Notes: generated from the sequence alone by a model not told the origin. DNA of 64,000 nt from Pseudomonadales bacterium (GCA_023300545.1 JALZVT010000012.1:1-64000); one strand, 5' to 3'. Counted from the stretch's first letter, positions 9,152 to 18,294 are shown. Numbers and translations: made by a program.

Positions 9152-10186
9152 ATGTGCATTGACCACGACGTAGAAAACAACACCGCAAGCCTCGATCCGC
9201 GAGACGGTTACAAGCTAGCCCCAGATTGGCCCCGTTACCCTGCCGACATGCAGTTTGAGATGGGTTCTGGGGTTGCTGTTGACCAACAGGGGGTGATCTA
9301 TCTGTTTACCCGGGATATCGAACACTGGGCGGCGCACCCGCTGGCGATGAGCCAGAAGATGGGTAAGAGCAGCATTTCCATGTTCGATCGTGACGGTACC
9401 TATCTTGGTAAATGGGGCCCCTCAGATGAGCCGGGCTTTGCGCTTGGTGCCCACACGCTGTACATCGAAAGTGACGGCATGTTCTGGACGACGGATCGTG
9501 ACGGCCACACGGTGAAGAAATACCATCCCAACGGCGAGCTACTGCTGACCTTGGGCACCTTTGGTGAGTGGGGTTGCGACGAGCGTCACTTCAACGGCCC
9601 AACAGCGGTGGTGCAGCAGTCAAACGGCAACATTGTGGTTGCTGATGGTTACTGGAATTCACGACTCGTGTGGTTTGCCCCTGACGGCACCTTTATAAAA
9701 TCGGTTGGCGGCTGGGGTCGCGGCCCTGGCCAGTTCAATACTCCCCATGCGCTTGCTGAAGATTCACAAGGGCGGTTGCTGGTTGCAGACCTGTGCGGCG
9801 GTAATTTTCACGACTACATGACTCTGCCTGGGCAAATCGCACCCCAGCGTACGTCAGTTGACGAGGGCTGCGAACATCGCATCCAAATTCTCAGCGCGGA
9901 TGGCGATTACATTGACGAATGGACTCACATTACGCCGCTGAGCATTGCGACCTATGGTGAGAAGATTTACGCCAGCGACAAGATGAGTAATCTGGTGGTG
10001 CTCGATGAGAGCGGTGTAGAACTGCGTCGCGTCGATGACATCGCTATTTATATTCACCAGTTGGCTGTGGATGCGCACGGGGATCTATACACCGCGTCTG
10101 TTTACCCTGAGCACGCTGGCGAAAAGCGTGGGCCGGAGGGGCCCTCACATCATCGCTGGACACGCAGCGATATACGTTCTGAATGA
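9152..10186 (+). CDS. NHL-repeat beta-propeller protein
   Basis: A 344-aa protein built of NHL-type blades: recurring segments of the form G-x-Y/L-G-K/S-x-G then xxPxxVxxxxxGxIxVADxxNxR, seen near residues 85-110, 125-150, 155-180 and 180-215 (for example NGNIVVADGYWNSRLVWFAP). The layout resembles peptidyl-hydroxyglycine alpha-amidating lyase-like proteins, but I cannot confirm a lyase site. There is no signal peptide, so it is probably cytoplasmic. It heads a tight four-gene run (NHL, ABM, amidohydrolase, thioesterase), so a role in degradation of one substrate is likely; the substrate is unknown. Confidence 0.82.
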   Translation: MCIDHDVENNTASLDPRDGYKLAPDWPRYPADMQFEMGSGVAVDQQGVIYLFTRDIEHWAAHPLAMSQKMGKSSISMFDRDGTYLGKWGPSDEPGFALGAHTLYIESDGMFWTTDRDGHTVKKYHPNGELLLTLGTFGEWGCDERHFNGPTAVVQQSNGNIVVADGYWNSRLVWFAPDGTFIKSVGGWGRGPGQFNTPHALAEDSQGRLLVADLCGGNFHDYMTLPGQIAPQRTSVDEGCEHRIQILSADGDYIDEWTHITPLSIATYGEKIYASDKMSNLVVLDESGVELRRVDDIAIYIHQLAVDAHGDLYTASVYPEHAGEKRGPEGPSHHRWTRSDIRSE

Positions 10187-10207
10187 CATTCCAGGGGAGA
10201 TACCAAA

Positions 10208-10552
10208 TTGATTATTGTAGTAGCAGCACTTGAGTTTGAAACTGAGGCGGCCCGCGACAAAGCGGTTGAGCTAACTCGCGATGTGCAAATGGCAACACGG
10301 GTCGAAGAAGCAGGTTGCAAAGACTATTGCTTTGCGGCGGATCCGTCGGTGCCAACGCGGGTACAGGTTTACGAACTCTGGGATGACAGCGATACGCTTG
10401 CCGCGCATTTCAAGCACCCAAACTACGCAAAAATGGTTGAGTTGCTGGCTGATGCGGGTATCAAAGAGAGCGTTAACCAGGCGTATCTGGTTGAGCGTGG
10501 CGAGCCGGTTTACGGACCCAACGGAGAGAAAAAAGAGGCATTCTTTTCCTGA
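10208..10552 (+). CDS. ABM-domain protein (antibiotic biosynthesis monooxygenase family)
   Basis: A 114-aa dimeric ferredoxin-like protein with the ABM pattern: an initial IIVVAALEFE strand, GCKDYCFAADP in the middle, VYELWDD and FKHPNYAKM near the end. Such proteins act as cofactor-free monooxygenases or as small stress or turnover proteins. The TTG start at 10208 is supported by GGGGAG at 10195-10200. It overlaps the next gene by one base (TGATG), indicating translational coupling to the amidohydrolase. The precise role is unknown. Confidence 0.85.
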   Translation: MIIVVAALEFETEAARDKAVELTRDVQMATRVEEAGCKDYCFAADPSVPTRVQVYELWDDSDTLAAHFKHPNYAKMVELLADAGIKESVNQAYLVERGEPVYGPNGEKKEAFFS

Positions 10553-11790
10553 TGGTTGCGCACAGCACGGTGTTAACTAATGCGCGTCTGTTTACTGCGC
10601 TTGACGAGAATGCCGTGGATAACGCGGCGTTATGGATTGAAGGCGACAAAGTGCGTTTTGCGGGGCCATTTGCACAGTTGCCTGAAGCGGCGCCACGCGC
10701 TTCCTCCGCGATGGCTGTGGTGCAGGACGTTGCTGGCAAGTTTGTGATGCCTGGCATGACTGAGGGGCACGCCCATCTGTCGTTTGCCGACAGCTCACCC
10801 TTTGCGATCGGCGATGTCAGTGTTGAAGACGCGACCATCACCGCAGTGAATAACGCCAAACTCATGCTGCGCAGTGGGTTCACCTCTGCGGTCAGTTTTG
10901 GGTCCACGTTTAGCATTGATGTGGCGTTACGCGCAGCCATCGCCAGCGGCAAGATCGAAGGTCCGCGGTTGCTTGCAGCAGGACAAGACCTTGGTGCAAC
11001 GGCGAGTAATGTGGATTCTAAAGGGGCGCTCAGTCAGATCGCTGATGGGCCCTGGGCGTTGCGTCAGGCCGTGCGTGAGCAGCGCAAGTTGGGGGTCGAT
11101 ATCGTGAAGATATTTATCGACGGCGAAGCGATTAATCCGGTCAACCCACCGGGTGAGTTGGCGTTTACCGATGAAGAAGTGCATGCGGTGGTTGACGAAG
11201 CCAAGCGACGACGGCTGCGAGTGGCCTGTCATGCGCGCTCGGCAGACGCTGTGAAGCAGGCGGTTCGGGCGGGTGTCGAACTGATTGGTCACGCCAACTA
11301 CGTGGATGACGAAGCGGTAGAACTGCTTGCGGGTGTGAACGATCAGGTGTTTGTCAGCCCGGCGATTGCCTGGGAGATCAACTATCTGGAGAAGTGCGAA
11401 AGCATTGGTGTTAAGCGCCAGACGGTGATTGATCAGGGCTACCAGGCTGAACTCGAAGCATCCCAGATCGCCATGCAAAAACTCCGCGCTGCAGACGTGA
11501 AGCTAGTTATTGGCGGTGACTACGGCATCAGCATTGCCCCGCACGGAACCTATGCTCAAGACATTGAATTCTTCGTCGACTATTTTGATATGCGACCGGG
11601 CGAGGCGTTGCTGTGTGCCACGCGCAACGGCGGTCTGTCGGCCGACCCCTCGGGCGGGCGCGGCACGCTTGCACCGGGCAGTCTGGCTGATGTGCTGATT
11701 GTTGACGGTGATCCGCTGGCAGACGTTCGCGTGTTGCAAGATCACAGTAAAATAGCGGTAGTTAAAGGCGGGGAGGCGCTAGTCAATTGA
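10552..11790 (+). CDS. Amidohydrolase family protein (metal-dependent)
   Basis: A 412-aa TIM-barrel amidohydrolase of the imidazolonepropionase/prolidase-like branch. Metal ligands are visible as H-x-H in TEGHAHLS (about residue 73), a likely carboxylated Lys in VKIFIDG (about 187), His in ACHARSADA and IGHANYVDD, and Asp in IGGDYG (about 323). The C-terminal GRGTLAPGSLADVLIVDGDPLADV is the family's closing beta-sandwich. It should hydrolyse a cyclic amide, ester or dipeptide in the cytoplasm. Its start overlaps the ABM gene by one base and its end overlaps the thioesterase start by four, so the three are translated together. Substrate unknown. Confidence 0.9.
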   Translation: MVAHSTVLTNARLFTALDENAVDNAALWIEGDKVRFAGPFAQLPEAAPRASSAMAVVQDVAGKFVMPGMTEGHAHLSFADSSPFAIGDVSVEDATITAVNNAKLMLRSGFTSAVSFGSTFSIDVALRAAIASGKIEGPRLLAAGQDLGATASNVDSKGALSQIADGPWALRQAVREQRKLGVDIVKIFIDGEAINPVNPPGELAFTDEEVHAVVDEAKRRRLRVACHARSADAVKQAVRAGVELIGHANYVDDEAVELLAGVNDQVFVSPAIAWEINYLEKCESIGVKRQTVIDQGYQAELEASQIAMQKLRAADVKLVIGGDYGISIAPHGTYAQDIEFFVDYFDMRPGEALLCATRNGGLSADPSGGRGTLAPGSLADVLIVDGDPLADVRVLQDHSKIAVVKGGEALVN

Positions 11791-12254
11791 ATTCTGAATC
11801 ACGTATTGCTGTGCTTTGTGACGAACTAACAACCACCTGGTACGAGCAAATTCCGCTGTCCAAAGCGATGGCGGTTGAGCTGGTGTCGTTCGAAAATGAT
11901 GTGCTCACTGTTGCCGCAGAGCTTGAGCCGAACATCAACCTGCACGGCACAGGCTTTGCTGGCAGCCTCTATGCCATCAACGCACTCTGCGGTTGGTCAA
12001 TGGTGCATCTGCAGTTGAAGTTGCGTGAACTCGAGGGCTCCATTGTTTTGGCTGACGGACGTATCAGTTATTCCCGGCCGGCACGCGAGCGCATTGTGGC
12101 GGTCTGTGATTTTGGTGAGCAGGTGGGAGCGCTGGATACCTTGGCTGAAACCGGCAAGGCGCGGTTCACCTTAACCTCAACGATTGCCAGTGGCGGTAAG
12201 CCCGCGGCAACCTTTGAGGGGGATTACGCGGTGCTGCGACCGCGCGATAACTAG
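11787..12254 (+). CDS. Hotdog-fold thioesterase (YiiD C-terminal type)
   Basis: A 155-aa protein with the hotdog pattern of the YiiD_C putative thioesterase family: SKAMAVELVSFENDVLTVAAELEPNIN in the first third, then HGTGFAGSLYAINALCGWSMV on the central helix and a closing set of beta strands. It probably hydrolyses an acyl-CoA or other thioester in the cytoplasm. The TTG start at 11787 overlaps the amidohydrolase stop (TTGA), so its expression is coupled. It ends 4 bases inside the convergent NTF2-like gene. Substrate unknown. Confidence 0.82.
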   Translation: MNSESRIAVLCDELTTTWYEQIPLSKAMAVELVSFENDVLTVAAELEPNINLHGTGFAGSLYAINALCGWSMVHLQLKLRELEGSIVLADGRISYSRPARERIVAVCDFGEQVGALDTLAETGKARFTLTSTIASGGKPAATFEGDYAVLRPRDN

Positions 12255-12778
12255 CTCGACTTTTTTGTGACTGAACTCAGTCCGCCTTTGCGTGGTGTGA
12301 TGGTACGCACCTCATCCGCGGTGTTCTCCAGATGCATGGTCGCAATTTGCCAGCCGCGCTCGGCGGTTTGAATGCAGGTGTCGTGGTAGGTGCCGATGAA
12401 CATGTACAGGCTGTGCTCGGCTGTTGAATGCCAGGCCTGCAGGTAGCTGCTCATGCGGGCGGTGCCATTGTTGCCGCTGGCGTCGGGCAGATTCTCTATT
12501 TCTACCACGTGTGAGCCAATCAGATGCTGGGTGCCGTTGTAGGTTTTCAGCGCACCTTCGACCACGTCGACCCAGGCGTCGGGGCCGGTGACTGGATCGA
12601 TTCCCGCGGCACCAAGCGTTGCGTCGGCCGTAAATATGCGGTGATAGATCGCGCGGCCTTCAGCGATGCCCTCGGGCGTATTGCGGCCAATGGCGTCGGT
12701 GGCGCGGGCATAAAGATTGCGTAGCTCGATGATTTCTTGCTTGGCAATGGCGGTGTGGATCTGTTGGTTGGATGGCAT
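12251..12778 (-). CDS. NTF2-like / SnoaL-like protein
   Basis: A 175-aa protein with the SnoaL_4-type pattern: an N-terminal helix IHTAIAKQEIIELRNLYARATD, then YHRIFTADATL, GPDAWVDVVEGAL, HLIGSHVVEIE and a C-terminal sheet (TYHDTCIQTAERGWQIATMHLE). This cone fold hosts ketosteroid-isomerase-like enzymes and many proteins of unknown role; there is no clear catalytic signature here. The ATG at 12778 has AAGGGGAG 5 bases upstream. It converges with the thioesterase, overlapping by 4 bases, and its upstream side faces the palindromic repeats at 12839 and 12881. Confidence 0.82.
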   Translation of the reverse strand: MPSNQQIHTAIAKQEIIELRNLYARATDAIGRNTPEGIAEGRAIYHRIFTADATLGAAGIDPVTGPDAWVDVVEGALKTYNGTQHLIGSHVVEIENLPDASGNNGTARMSSYLQAWHSTAEHSLYMFIGTYHDTCIQTAERGWQIATMHLENTADEVRTITPRKGGLSSVTKKSS

Positions 12779-12838
12779 GGTGGCTCCCCTTGATGTGTTC
12801 TCCTAAGCCGATATTAGCGCGGAATTGGGGTGAAGGCG

Positions 12839-12862
12839 GGGGTCAGAATAAATTCTGACCCC
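12839..12862. repeat. 24-bp palindromic dispersed repeat, copy 1
   Basis: Perfect inverted repeat with 11-base arms GGGGTCAGAAT and ATTCTGACCCC separated by AA. It is one of five related copies in this window, all in non-coding DNA. A second copy follows 18 bases later. Confidence 0.9.
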
Positions 12863-12880
12863 GAAAGGAGATGTGAGCCC

Positions 12881-12904
12881 GGGGTCAGAATTTATTCTGC
12901 CCCC
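12881..12904. repeat. 24-bp palindromic dispersed repeat, copy 2
   Basis: Same element as at 12839, with centre TT and a single mismatch in the right arm (ATTCTGCCCCC). Copies 1 and 2 form a closely spaced pair as REP/REPIN-type elements often do. Confidence 0.88.
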
Positions 12905-13041
12905 TTCGGCTGCGCGCAGCGCCTCTCCTGTTCTTCTGCACACCCAGTTCAATATCTGTAACGAGTTACACAAATACCCAGTTCCCGTTATTGGTGTTAT
13001 ATTTCCTAGTTGTCACCTGAAGTATTCCAAGGAGTTTTGCC

Positions 13042-14466
13042 ATGGCTGAAGCCGTAGATATCAACAGTGCAAGCGCAGACGCGCAGGAAATGGCCGCCAT
13101 CATGGCTCGTGCGAGAGCCGCCCAGGCGCAAATCGAAGACTACTCCCAGGAGCAAGTCGACGAACTTATCCGCGGCATGGTCTGGAGCTGCTGTCAGCCC
13201 GGCGTTGCTGAAGAGATTGCCCGCCACACGCTGGAAGAAACTCAGCTTGGCGACTACAACGGTAAGTTTCTTAAGATCAACACCAAAACCCGTGCGGCTT
13301 TGATGGACATCATTGATGACGTCTCGGTGGGCATTCTGGAAGAAGACACCGAACGCAACATCATCAAGATTGCCAAGCCTGTGGGTGTTGTGGGGGCACT
13401 GTCGCCGTCGACTAACCCGGAAGCCACGCCTGTTATTAAGGCCATCAATGCGGTGAAAGGGCGCAATGCGATTGTTATCGCACCTCACCCGCGTGCGAAG
13501 CTCACCAACCGCATGATCATCGACAATATGCGCGCGGCGCTTACCGCGCTGGGCGCGCCGGCTGACCTGGTTCAAGACGTCGGCACCGTTAGCATCGAGC
13601 GCACTGAAGAGTTGATGAAGCAGTGTGACCTGATTTTGGCTACCGGCGGTGCTGGCATGGTTAAAGCGGCCTACTCCAGCGGCACGCCTGCTCTGGGTGT
13701 GGGCGCGGGCAACGCGGTTATCACGGTTGACGAAACCGCTGATCTTGACGATGCGGCCGAGAAAATCCGCATCTCTAAAACCCTCGACCTCGCGGCCTCC
13801 TGTTCTTCAGACAACTCGGTCATCGTGATTGAGTCAGTGTACGACGCCATGGTTGAGAAGCTGATCGCCCAAGGCGGTTATGTGGCTAAAGAAGGCGATT
13901 ACGAGAAGATTGCCAAAGTACTGTGGGACGAGCACGGTCACTTGAATACCAAAGCCGTAGTACTGGCGCCCCAGGTGCTGTGCAAGATGGCGGGTGTCGA
14001 CATTCCAGACGACCGTCTGTTCATCATCATGCCAGAAACGGGCACGGGCCCTGATCACCCTTACTCGGGTGAAAAGCTGTCCGTGATCATGGCGTTCTAC
14101 AAAGTGAAAGACATCGATGCCGCCATCGAACTAACAAACCGTATTCAGGAATACCAAGGCATGGGTCACTCCTGTGGTCTGTACTCCACTTCAGAAGAGA
14201 ACATTCTGAAGATGGGCTTCCGCACCAAGACATCGCGAGTGATGGTTAACCAGCCACAAGCGGCATCTAACAGCGGTAACCTGTGGAACGGCATGCGCCA
14301 AACCTTCTCGCTGGGTTGCGGTTCTTGGGGAGGTAACTCCACCAACGAAAACATCAACTGGAAGCACCTCATCAACGTCACCTGGATCTCCAAGCCGCTG
14401 GCGACACCAAAGACGTTGCTGTCAGACGATGATCTGTTTGGCGACGTGATGAAGAAGCTCGCCTAA
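13042..14466 (+). CDS. CoA-acylating aldehyde dehydrogenase (SauS/EutE type)
   Basis: A 474-aa aldehyde dehydrogenase of the acylating class. The catalytic Cys is C254 in LAASCSSDN; the cofactor segment VGVVGALSPSTNPEATP (about 113-130) and the C-terminal GCGSWGGNSTNENINWKHLIN block are typical of EutE/AdhE-N and sulfoacetaldehyde dehydrogenase (SauS) proteins. It should oxidise an aldehyde with NAD(P) and CoA to an acyl-CoA. AAGGAG precedes the ATG at 13042. The downstream gene, 10 bases after the stop, is a B12-dependent acyl-CoA mutase, so the pair may turn an aldehyde into an isomerised acyl-CoA; SauS activity would not need a mutase, so the substrate is open. Confidence 0.9.
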   Translation: MAEAVDINSASADAQEMAAIMARARAAQAQIEDYSQEQVDELIRGMVWSCCQPGVAEEIARHTLEETQLGDYNGKFLKINTKTRAALMDIIDDVSVGILEEDTERNIIKIAKPVGVVGALSPSTNPEATPVIKAINAVKGRNAIVIAPHPRAKLTNRMIIDNMRAALTALGAPADLVQDVGTVSIERTEELMKQCDLILATGGAGMVKAAYSSGTPALGVGAGNAVITVDETADLDDAAEKIRISKTLDLAASCSSDNSVIVIESVYDAMVEKLIAQGGYVAKEGDYEKIAKVLWDEHGHLNTKAVVLAPQVLCKMAGVDIPDDRLFIIMPETGTGPDHPYSGEKLSVIMAFYKVKDIDAAIELTNRIQEYQGMGHSCGLYSTSEENILKMGFRTKTSRVMVNQPQAASNSGNLWNGMRQTFSLGCGSWGGNSTNENINWKHLINVTWISKPLATPKTLLSDDDLFGDVMKKLA

Positions 14467-14476
14467 GTCTATTTGA

Positions 14477-16645
14477 GTGAGCGATAAGAAGGACGATTAC
14501 GCGCCGCCGGCTGCCGATCTTGCAGACTGGCGTGCGCTTGCTGATAAGGCGACCAAAGGAGAGGGCCCAGAGTCACTGGCAACCCACACCCCTGAAGGTC
14601 TGACCCTCAAACCGCTGTACACCGCAGCGGACATCAAAGATTTACCCTACGCCGATACGCTGCCGGGCATCGAACCTTTTGTTCGCGGTCCGCAGGCGAC
14701 GATGTACGCAGGACGTCCCTGGACGATTCGGCAGTACGCCGGCTTTTCTACCGCTGAAGAATCCAACGCGTTCTATCGTCAGGCGCTTGCTGCTGGCGGC
14801 CAGGGCGTGTCGGTTGCTTTTGATCTGGCAACCCACCGGGGTTACGACTCCGACCACCCCAGAGTCACCGGCGACGTTGGCAAGGCGGGTGTGGCGATCG
14901 ATTCTGTCGAAGACATGAAGATTTTGTTCGACGGCATACCGCTCGATAAGGTCAGCGTATCAATGACCATGAACGGTGCTGTGTTGCCGGTGCTTGCCGG
15001 TTACATCGTAGCCGCTGAAGAGCAGGGCGTATCGACCCAAGAGCTGGCTGGCACCATTCAGAACGACATTCTGAAAGAGTTTATGGTGCGCAACACCTAT
15101 ATCTATCCACCGGCGCCGTCGATGCGCATCGTGGGCGACATCATTGCTTACGCCACCGAGAACATGCCGCGCTTCAACACCATCTCAATTTCTGGCTATC
15201 ACATCCAGGAAGCCGGGGCGGATGCGGCACTCGAGATGGCGTATACCTTGGCGGACGGCAAAGAATATATTCGCACCGCATTGGCTGCTGGCCTGAATAT
15301 CGACCAGTTTGCCCCAAGGCTATCGTTCTTCTGGGGCATCTCCATGAACTTCTACATGGAAATCGCCAAGTTACGCGCGGCACGCCTGTTATGGGCCAAG
15401 ATCGTTGACGAATTTAAGCCTGGGAACGTCAAGTCGAAGATGCTGCGTACGCACAGCCAAACGTCTGGCTGGTCGTTGACTGAGCAAGACCCCTATAACA
15501 ATGTGGTGCGGACAACCATTGAGGCCATGGCTGCTGTGTTTGGCGGTACGCAATCGCTGCACACTAACTCGCTTGATGAGGCGATTGCTCTACCCACCGA
15601 GTTCTCCTCACGCATTGCGCGCAACACCCAACTGGTGATTCAGGAAGAAACCGGCATTACGGATGTGGTTGACCCTTGGGGTGGCTCTTACATGATGGAA
15701 AGCCTCACCCAAGACCTGGCTGATCGGGCCTGGAGCTTGATTGAAGAAGTTGAAGACCTGGGTGGCATGGCAAAGGCCATCGAGTCGGGTGTGCCCAAGC
15801 TGCGCATCGAAGAGTCTGCTGCCCGTAAGCAGGCCCGCATTGACCGCGGTGAAGACGTCATTGTTGGCGTGAACAAGTATGAGCTTGAGAGTGAAGCTGA
15901 GGTCGAGAGTCTCGACATCGATAATGCCGCCGTTCGCAGCGCTCAGATCACTCGCCTAGACCAAATTCGTAAAACTCGCGATGACGCGAAAGTGAATGCC
16001 GCACTGCAAGCCATAACCGAAGCCGCAGAGTCTGGTGAGGGCAACCTGCTGGCGTTGGCGGTTGCGGCGACTCGCCTGCGCGCCAGCGGCGGTGAAATCT
16101 CCTATGCGCTGGAGCAGGCCTACGGTCGTTATAACGCACAAACCCGAACCGTTACCGGTGTTTATGGCAGCGCCTATTCGGAAGACGAAGAGTGGCTGCA
16201 GTTGCAGGCTGATATAGAGGCCTTTGCCGCGGAGCACGGCCGGCGACCCAGTATGCTGGTGTGTAAGATGGGGCAGGATGGCCACGACCGAGGCGCCAAG
16301 GTGATCGCCAGTGCATTTGGTGACGTGGGGTTTGAAATTGACCTGACGCCGATGTTTTCAACGCCCCAGGAAGTTGCCCAGCAAGCGCTTGAAAGTAATG
16401 TGCACGTTGTCGGAGTGTCTTCTCAGGCGGCGGGCCACGGCACCCTGGTACCCGAGCTGATTGTTGAGCTGCGCAGGGCGGGTGCTCACCAGGTGCAGGT
16501 GGTTGTTGGTGGTGTTATTCCTCGCAAGGACTACGACTTTTTGTTGCAGACCGGAGTGAAAGCCGTATTTGGGCCAGGCACAAAAATTCCTTTAGCAGCC
16601 CGGGAAGTGTTCGAGCACATTGTGTCGAGTGTGGCCCGGGACTAG
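14477..16645 (+). CDS. Methylmalonyl-CoA mutase-like B12-dependent acyl-CoA mutase
   Basis: A 722-aa single-chain mutase with an N-terminal TIM-barrel substrate domain (about 40-560) and a C-terminal cobalamin domain (about 590-720). Key residues of Propionibacterium MCM are kept: Y87 (its Y89, in IRQYAGF), the Arg of [11 protein letters not shown] and the His of SGYHIQEAG. The B12 motif is D601-G-H603-DRG. Departures are Gln at residue 73 where that MCM has Tyr75 (E. coli has Arg there), and SSQAAGH in place of the usual SSLAxGH, which changes the SxL part of the base-off motif. Start is GTG at 14477, 10 bases after the aldehyde dehydrogenase, implying one transcript. Most likely methylmalonyl-CoA to succinyl-CoA, but another substrate is possible. 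Confidence 0.9.
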   Translation: MSDKKDDYAPPAADLADWRALADKATKGEGPESLATHTPEGLTLKPLYTAADIKDLPYADTLPGIEPFVRGPQATMYAGRPWTIRQYAGFSTAEESNAFYRQALAAGGQGVSVAFDLATHRGYDSDHPRVTGDVGKAGVAIDSVEDMKILFDGIPLDKVSVSMTMNGAVLPVLAGYIVAAEEQGVSTQELAGTIQNDILKEFMVRNTYIYPPAPSMRIVGDIIAYATENMPRFNTISISGYHIQEAGADAALEMAYTLADGKEYIRTALAAGLNIDQFAPRLSFFWGISMNFYMEIAKLRAARLLWAKIVDEFKPGNVKSKMLRTHSQTSGWSLTEQDPYNNVVRTTIEAMAAVFGGTQSLHTNSLDEAIALPTEFSSRIARNTQLVIQEETGITDVVDPWGGSYMMESLTQDLADRAWSLIEEVEDLGGMAKAIESGVPKLRIEESAARKQARIDRGEDVIVGVNKYELESEAEVESLDIDNAAVRSAQITRLDQIRKTRDDAKVNAALQAITEAAESGEGNLLALAVAATRLRASGGEISYALEQAYGRYNAQTRTVTGVYGSAYSEDEEWLQLQADIEAFAAEHGRRPSMLVCKMGQDGHDRGAKVIASAFGDVGFEIDLTPMFSTPQEVAQQALESNVHVVGVSSQAAGHGTLVPELIVELRRAGAHQVQVVVGGVIPRKDYDFLLQTGVKAVFGPGTKIPLAAREVFEHIVSSVARD

Positions 16646-16665
16646 CGTTGCCGCCCGCAGGAAAC

Positions 16666-16689
16666 GGGGTCAGAATTTATTCTGACCCC
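16666..16689. repeat. 24-bp palindromic dispersed repeat, copy 3
   Basis: Perfect inverted repeat, arms GGGGTCAGAAT and ATTCTGACCCC with centre TT. It lies 20 bases after the mutase stop, where an RNA hairpin of 11 bp could also end or protect the mutase transcript. Confidence 0.9.
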
Positions 16690-16738
16690 TACCTTACAAA
16701 AAACCGTCAAGCCATTGAATTTAAAGCATAAAATAAAT

Positions 16739-16753
16739 CTAGAATCATTCTAG
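16739..16753. promoter_or_regulatory. 15-bp palindrome, candidate operator
   Basis: Perfect dyad CTAGAAT-C-ATTCTAG, 15 bases before the flavin reductase ATG at 16769, in an AT-rich stretch (about 16720-16745) that could hold the promoter -10. Position and symmetry fit a repressor binding site (for example TetR or MarR type); no regulator gene is adjacent, so the factor is unknown. Confidence 0.5.
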
Positions 16754-16768
16754 CTAGCGGAGCATCCC

Positions 16769-17452
16769 ATGTATTACGACAGCGACCCCCGCTCAGCCAA
16801 CGGCACACCCGGCCTGCCGTTTAATCCATTCAAAGCACTGGTCGCGCCGCGTCCCATCGGCTGGGTGACCACCCTGTCTGCATCAGGCACGGTTAATCTG
16901 GCGCCCTACAGCTACTTCCAAGCCGTGGCCGACAGCCCTGACATTGTGATGTTCAGCGCGACGCCAGGACTGGTGCCTTCTGATAAAGGTCCACGCTTTG
17001 GTTCAGGTCGCAAAGATTCCGAGAGCAATGCCATCGCCACCGGCGAGTTTGTGTGCAATCTGGTGTCGTACGATTTGCGTCATGCCATGAATGAAACCTC
17101 AGCGCATTTGCCAAATGATGAAAGTGAGGTGCCGCGCTCAGGTCTTGAGATGGTGCCGTCGCAGCGGGTTAAGCCACCCAGAGTTGCCGCCGCACCGGCT
17201 GCGCTGGAATGTGTGTTCACCCAGAGCATGGCCGTGCAGCATCGCGGTGGCGAGCATCGCTACCGCATGGTGTTTGGCGAGGTGGTTGGCATTCATATCA
17301 ATGATGAGTTTATTCGTGACGGCAAGGTAGATACGGCGGCCATGCAAATTCTGACCCGCATGGGGTACGACGAATATGCCGTGCTTGAGAAAGCCTTCAG
17401 TATGGCTCGGCCCGACAATGACCCCATGCTCAGCGGGGCGCTGAAGCGCTAG
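16769..17452 (+). CDS. Flavin reductase-like protein (FMN-binding split barrel)
   Basis: A 227-aa member of the DIM6/NTAB flavin reductase-like family, seen from NPFKALVAPRPIGWVTTLSASGTVNLAPYS (residues about 16-45) and the later NLVSYDLRHAMNETS segment. It should bind FMN and either supply reduced flavin to an oxygenase or act on small aromatics itself. GGAG lies upstream of the ATG. It is followed after 37 bases by an SDR on the same strand and is preceded by a palindromic operator candidate. Confidence 0.87.
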   Translation: MYYDSDPRSANGTPGLPFNPFKALVAPRPIGWVTTLSASGTVNLAPYSYFQAVADSPDIVMFSATPGLVPSDKGPRFGSGRKDSESNAIATGEFVCNLVSYDLRHAMNETSAHLPNDESEVPRSGLEMVPSQRVKPPRVAAAPAALECVFTQSMAVQHRGGEHRYRMVFGEVVGIHINDEFIRDGKVDTAAMQILTRMGYDEYAVLEKAFSMARPDNDPMLSGALKR

Positions 17453-17489
17453 ACCCTTCCCTAAATCAGGACAGCAGGAGCTCGTTATC

Positions 17490-18245
17490 ATGTCGATCAA
17501 CCCATTTAGCCTGGAAGGCCAGGTTGCCGTTGTCACTGGTGCTGGCAAAGGCATCGGCGAAGGCATTGCGCTGTGCCTCGCAAGAGCCGGCGCAGACGTT
17601 GCTCTCGCGGCCCGCAACCAAGACGACCTAGAAGCTGTGGCTGCGCAGGTGCGGGCACTGGGGCGACGCGCATTGGTGGTTCCCACGGACGTCACTGACA
17701 TGACCCAACTGCAGCATCTGGGAGCAAGCACCAAAGCGGAGCTGGGCAAAATCGATATCTGGGTCAGCAATGCCGGTGGCCTGCCAGATGCGACGCCGCG
17801 CTACCTCACCCGCACGCCCGAAGACAAATGGGATGCCCAGATGGATTTGAATTTGAAGGCGGTGTGGGCCTCTGCCGTGGTTGCGGCGGAGCACATGGAG
17901 CGGGGCAGTCTGATCAATATCTCGAGCCGGGCAGCGCTTGGTGCCTCGGTTAAGAATGGGCCCTACGCTGCGTCGAAAGCAGCGGTGAATAATTTGACCC
18001 AGACCTTGGCGATTGAGCTTGCGCCCAAGATTCGGGTGAACGCGGTGGCGCCGGGGCCCATACCCACCGAGAATTTCAATCAATCGACCAATTTTGCGGA
18101 TGACGTGCCGCTCGAAAAACAGATGCGCGTGCCCCTGGGGCGAATGGGACGACCAGACGATATTGGCAATGCCGTGGTGTTTATGGCGAGCGATGCATCA
18201 AGCTGGGTGACGGGGCAGTGTTTGTATATTGCTGGTGGGCTTTAG
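17490..18245 (+). CDS. Short-chain dehydrogenase/reductase (SDR)
   Basis: A 251-aa classical SDR: cofactor motif TGAGKGIG (residues 17-24), NAG at 94-96, catalytic S145 or S146, Y159 and K163 (YAASK), and the FabG/HSDH-like end SSWVTGQCLYIAGG. It should reduce or oxidise a keto/hydroxy group with NAD(P)(H); the overall pattern resembles 7-alpha-hydroxysteroid dehydrogenases but substrate cannot be fixed. CAGGAG precedes the ATG. It shares a strand and probably a transcript with the flavin reductase. A palindromic repeat lies 25 bases after its stop. Confidence 0.92.
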   Translation: MSINPFSLEGQVAVVTGAGKGIGEGIALCLARAGADVALAARNQDDLEAVAAQVRALGRRALVVPTDVTDMTQLQHLGASTKAELGKIDIWVSNAGGLPDATPRYLTRTPEDKWDAQMDLNLKAVWASAVVAAEHMERGSLINISSRAALGASVKNGPYAASKAAVNNLTQTLAIELAPKIRVNAVAPGPIPTENFNQSTNFADDVPLEKQMRVPLGRMGRPDDIGNAVVFMASDASSWVTGQCLYIAGGL

Positions 18246-18270
18246 GGGGGAGTGCGTCGGGAATGAGGCA

Positions 18271-18294
18271 GGGGTCAGAATTAATTCTGACCCC
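18271..18294. repeat. 24-bp palindromic dispersed repeat, copy 4
   Basis: Fully self-complementary version of the element (GGGGTCAGAATT joined to AATTCTGACCCC, no loop). It lies in the 62-base gap between the convergent SDR and the 77-aa gene. Confidence 0.9.

Noticed and set aside
13006-13575. 189-codon ORF opposite the aldehyde dehydrogenase
   Set aside because: Shadow of the strong coding frame on the plus strand; no family features.
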